A stretch of 64,000 bases of DNA, from the NCBI RefSeq assembly GCF_007786475.1, contig NZ_VNJJ01000010.1, forward strand, positions 62,001 through 126,000, written 5' to 3'. Shown in pieces: positions 61,639 through 64,000 of the stretch; the first letter of the stretch is position 1; the number at the start of each line of letters is the position of its first letter. The stretch is from Cohnella terricola. GTDB taxonomy: Bacteria > Bacillota > Bacilli > Paenibacillales > Paenibacillaceae. The notes under the pieces were generated by a model. It did not search any database, had not been told where the DNA came from, and saw nothing but the letters and a program-made list of their open reading frames with translations. Position numbers and translations under genes: made by a program.

Positions 61639-63123
61639 GTGTTGTTGCAAATGAGAGGGATTTCAAAATCTTTCTATGGGGTTCAAGTGCTCGATGGAAT
61701 CGACTTTGACCTGAGACCCGGAGAAGTCCACGCTCTCGTTGGAGAGAACGGGGCCGGCAAGTCGACGCTGGCCAAGCTCATGTCCGGTGTTTACCGCCCG
61801 GACGACGGATATATGATCGTGAACGGCAAGCCGGTATCGGCTTACACGCCCATCGAAGCGCAGCGGATGGGAATCTCGATGATCTACCAAGAATCATGCC
61901 TCGTGCCGGAGATGAGCGTCGCGGAAAACGTATTCCTCGGTTCCGAACCCAGGTGGCTCGGCCTGTTCTCGAACGCGATGAAGATGAAGCGCGAAACGAA
62001 AAGCATTCTTCGCTCGCTTGGCATGCCGCTCCATCCGAACACGAAGGTGAAGAACTTGTCGATGAGCGAGCACCATATCGTCGCGATCGCCAAAGCATTA
62101 TCTTTAAAAGCGAACATATTCGTGATGGACGAACCGACTGCTTCCTTGTCCGATGCCGAAAGAATACGGCTGTTCGCGATGATCCGCCGATTCAAGGAGG
62201 AAGGGGTCGGGATCGTGTACATCACGCATCGGTTGAACGAGATATTCGACATTTGCGACCGAGTCACGGTGCTGAGGGACGGCAAAAAGGTCGTTACGAC
62301 CAGCGTGACCGGGCTCGCCGAGAATCAGTTGGTCAAGCTGATGGTAGGAAGAGAACTTGCTCAGATTTTCCCGCCTTTATCGAAGCCTACGGACAAGGAA
62401 TTGCTGAGAGTAGAAAATTTGACGCGCAAACCTTGGTTCGAAAACATCGATTTTCGGTTGAACGAAGGGGAAATTCTCGGCATTACCGGGTTGATCGGGT
62501 CCGGCACGGAAGGTCTCGCCAAGACGATCTTTGGCGAAGTTCAGCCGGAGTCGGGCAAAGTGTATTGGAATCGGGAGCCGATTCTGTTGAAGTCCCCTCG
62601 GCAAGCGATCGCTTCGGGCTTCGGATACGTGAACCGGGATCGCATCGAATCCGGATTATTTATGGACATGAACGTTTATCACAACTTGACGATCGCGAGC
62701 TTGAAGAAAATCCATCGCTATCATCTTCTTAAGGATCAACCGGAGCAGGACAAGGCATTGGATGCCATTATCCAATTGGACATCAAAGCCCGCGACCCGG
62801 AGCAGGAGATCAAATTCCTGAGCGGAGGCAACCAACAAAAAGTCATGCTGGGCAAGTGGCTTGTCGCGGAAAGCGATTTGTATATTCTGGACGAGCCGAC
62901 GAGGGGGATCGACGTCGCCTCGAAGAGCGAACTGTACGTGCTGCTCCACGAACTGGTTAGAGAAGGAAAAGGCATGATCGTGATCTCCTCGGACATGTCT
63001 GAACTGATCGGATTGTGCAACCGGATTCTCGTCATGCACGAAGGAAGGATCGTGGACGAGATCGCGCACGAGGAAGCTTCCCAAGAGCGGATCTTGCAAT
63101 CTGCAGCAGGCATGCATCGTTAA
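61639..63123 (+). CDS. Sugar ABC transporter ATP-binding protein (RbsA/MglA type)
   Basis: A 494-residue protein with two fused ABC domains, as in RbsA, MglA and XylG. The first has a full Walker A (GENGAGKST, 35-43), a signature MSEHHIVAIAKAL lacking the LSGGQ form, and Walker B FVMDEPTASL. The second has a degenerate Walker A (GLIGSGTEG) but a good signature LSGGNQQKVMLGKWL and Walker B YILDEPTRGID, the usual asymmetry of the family. It energises uptake of a monosaccharide. The start is GTG, AAGGAG 9 bases upstream. The permease gene follows after 21 bases. Confidence 0.93.
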   Translation: MLLQMRGISKSFYGVQVLDGIDFDLRPGEVHALVGENGAGKSTLAKLMSGVYRPDDGYMIVNGKPVSAYTPIEAQRMGISMIYQESCLVPEMSVAENVFLGSEPRWLGLFSNAMKMKRETKSILRSLGMPLHPNTKVKNLSMSEHHIVAIAKALSLKANIFVMDEPTASLSDAERIRLFAMIRRFKEEGVGIVYITHRLNEIFDICDRVTVLRDGKKVVTTSVTGLAENQLVKLMVGRELAQIFPPLSKPTDKELLRVENLTRKPWFENIDFRLNEGEILGITGLIGSGTEGLAKTIFGEVQPESGKVYWNREPILLKSPRQAIASGFGYVNRDRIESGLFMDMNVYHNLTIASLKKIHRYHLLKDQPEQDKALDAIIQLDIKARDPEQEIKFLSGGNQQKVMLGKWLVAESDLYILDEPTRGIDVASKSELYVLLHELVREGKGMIVISSDMSELIGLCNRILVMHEGRIVDEIAHEEASQERILQSAAGMHR

Positions 63124-63144
63124 ATCGCCTTTCGGAGGGGAAAT

Positions 63145-64000
63145 ATGCGAATCGAGTTCGCGACAACGGACAATGTCCAGAAGTGGGTATCGCGCAACAA
63201 AATATTCATGCTGCTCCTCGCACTTGCTTTTCTAGCCGCGGTTACGAGCGACTACTTCTGGACATGGAACAACGTGATGAACGTGTTCCGTCAAGCATCG
63301 GTCATCGGGATGATCGCGCTGGGCGTCCATTTCGTCGTCCTGATCGGTAAGCTGGATTTATCCGTAGGTTCGATCGTCGTCTTCTCGGGCGCGATCATCC
63401 TCTGGGGGCAGAACCTGTTCGGTTTCGATATTCCCGGGTCGCTGCTGTTAGGTGCGATATCGGGAGCACTGCTTGGAAGCCTGAACGGAGTTCTCGTCAC
63501 CTATGGCAGGGTACCCTCCTTTATCGCGACGCTGGGCACAATGTTCATCTATCGCTATTTCATGATGTGGGTCGCGGACGCCGGGGCGATATCGGGCAGC
63601 CGAATTAGTCATACGTTTCTCGGACACGGTTACTGGCTGGGCATTCCCGTAGTCGTGCTTCCGCTGTTGATCGCAGCGATGACCGCGCATTTTCTGCTCT
63701 CCCGCACGTTGTTCGGCCGGTACATCTACGCTGTCGGGCAAAATCCGAGAGCAGCTTACAGCTCGGGCGCGAACGTGAACCGGGTAACGCTGATCGCCTT
63801 CACGCTCAGCGGGATAGCGGCGGGGCTTGGGGCGGTGTTGGAGACAGCCAGGCTGAATTCGATCTCGACGGCCAATTCCGGCGTGTATTACGAGTTGGAC
63901 GCGATCGCGGCGGTCGTGCTCGGAGGGGCTTCGCTGCGAGGCGGCAAAGGTACGATACTCGGAACCGTGTCCGGCGTCCTGATGTTCTCGATTCTCAACA
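63145..64000 (+). CDS. Sugar ABC transporter permease, RbsC type (truncated by window end)
   Basis: An open frame begins at ATG 63145 (ribosome site GGAGGGG) and runs off the window after 285 codons. It opens MRIEFATTDN, has helices such as FMLLLALAFLAAV and the family motifs IGKLDLSVGSIVVF, TLGTMFIYR, GRYIYAVGQNPRAA and AAVVLGGASLRGGKGTILG. This is a BPD_transp_2/RbsC-type permease, normally about 320 residues, partner of the preceding ATPase. A periplasmic-type binding protein gene is not in the window and may follow. Confidence 0.92.
   Translation, partial: MRIEFATTDNVQKWVSRNKIFMLLLALAFLAAVTSDYFWTWNNVMNVFRQASVIGMIALGVHFVVLIGKLDLSVGSIVVFSGAIILWGQNLFGFDIPGSLLLGAISGALLGSLNGVLVTYGRVPSFIATLGTMFIYRYFMMWVADAGAISGSRISHTFLGHGYWLGIPVVVLPLLIAAMTAHFLLSRTLFGRYIYAVGQNPRAAYSSGANVNRVTLIAFTLSGIAAGLGAVLETARLNSISTANSGVYYELDAIAAVVLGGASLRGGKGTILGTVSGVLMFSILN

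Overview
The window comes from a low-GC-phylum, endospore-forming Gram-positive bacterium, most likely a Paenibacillaceae member (Paenibacillus or Cohnella type). I infer this from gene order and families: spore membrane genes ytrH, ytrI and ytvI, the Bacillus-like run dnaE - accD - accA - pyk - fxsA - ytvI - citZ - icd - mdh - phoR/phoP, a ba3-type oxidase and a class I fumarase. The host part is fairly GC-balanced with strong Shine-Dalgarno sites. No tRNA, rRNA or CRISPR array was seen.

Region 1 (1-20020) is the tail module of a prophage or phage-tail-like particle, all on the + strand: two small genes before the tape measure, an 1856-aa tape measure, a distal tail protein that appears split over several ORFs with sugar-binding domains inserted, a 1187-aa Tal/hub protein with a beta-helical tail, a PAAR-like tip protein, two baseplate/fibre proteins, and then an AT-rich four-gene adhesin cassette (discoidin-like, beta-helix and DNRLRE/CBM96 domains) with a terminator on each side. 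No integrase, holin or endolysin is present before the host genes begin.

Region 2 (20075-25800) is a respiratory locus: a CuA-type cupredoxin lipoprotein, then subunits 2A, II and I of a ba3 cytochrome oxidase. Both transcription units carry a TGTGA-N6-TCACA-like box 37 nt upstream of a -10 hexamer, which is the class II CRP/FNR geometry. An SDR oxidoreductase and a membrane protein follow.

Region 3 (25800-33650) holds a GHKL sensor kinase, then ytoI, ytpI, ytrI, ytrH and dnaE. Region 4 (33687-48530) is core metabolism: an esterase, accD-accA, pyk, a YbgC-type thioesterase, fxsA, ytvI, the polyphosphate pair ppk and ppx, and citZ, icd, mdh. Region 5 (48530-56820) has a small membrane protein, an MFS transporter, a DUF3221 lipoprotein, a YfbR-like nucleotidase, fumA, phoR and phoP. 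Matching four-box, 11-bp-spaced PhoP-like sites lie upstream of ppk and phoP, tying polyphosphate synthesis to the phosphate-starvation system encoded here.

Region 6 (56820-64000) starts with a 15-unit, 51/50-bp tandem array of hairpins organised in 203-bp higher-order repeats, next to a PDDEXK-like nuclease with a winged-helix tail. It ends with a sugar-uptake locus: two AraC regulators, a Gfo/Idh/MocA dehydrogenase, a two-domain sugar ABC ATPase and a truncated RbsC-like permease. Hairpins with A-rich 5-nt loops recur at three intergenic sites, each directly behind a Rho-independent terminator; this palindromic repeat family is one of the more novel features of the window.
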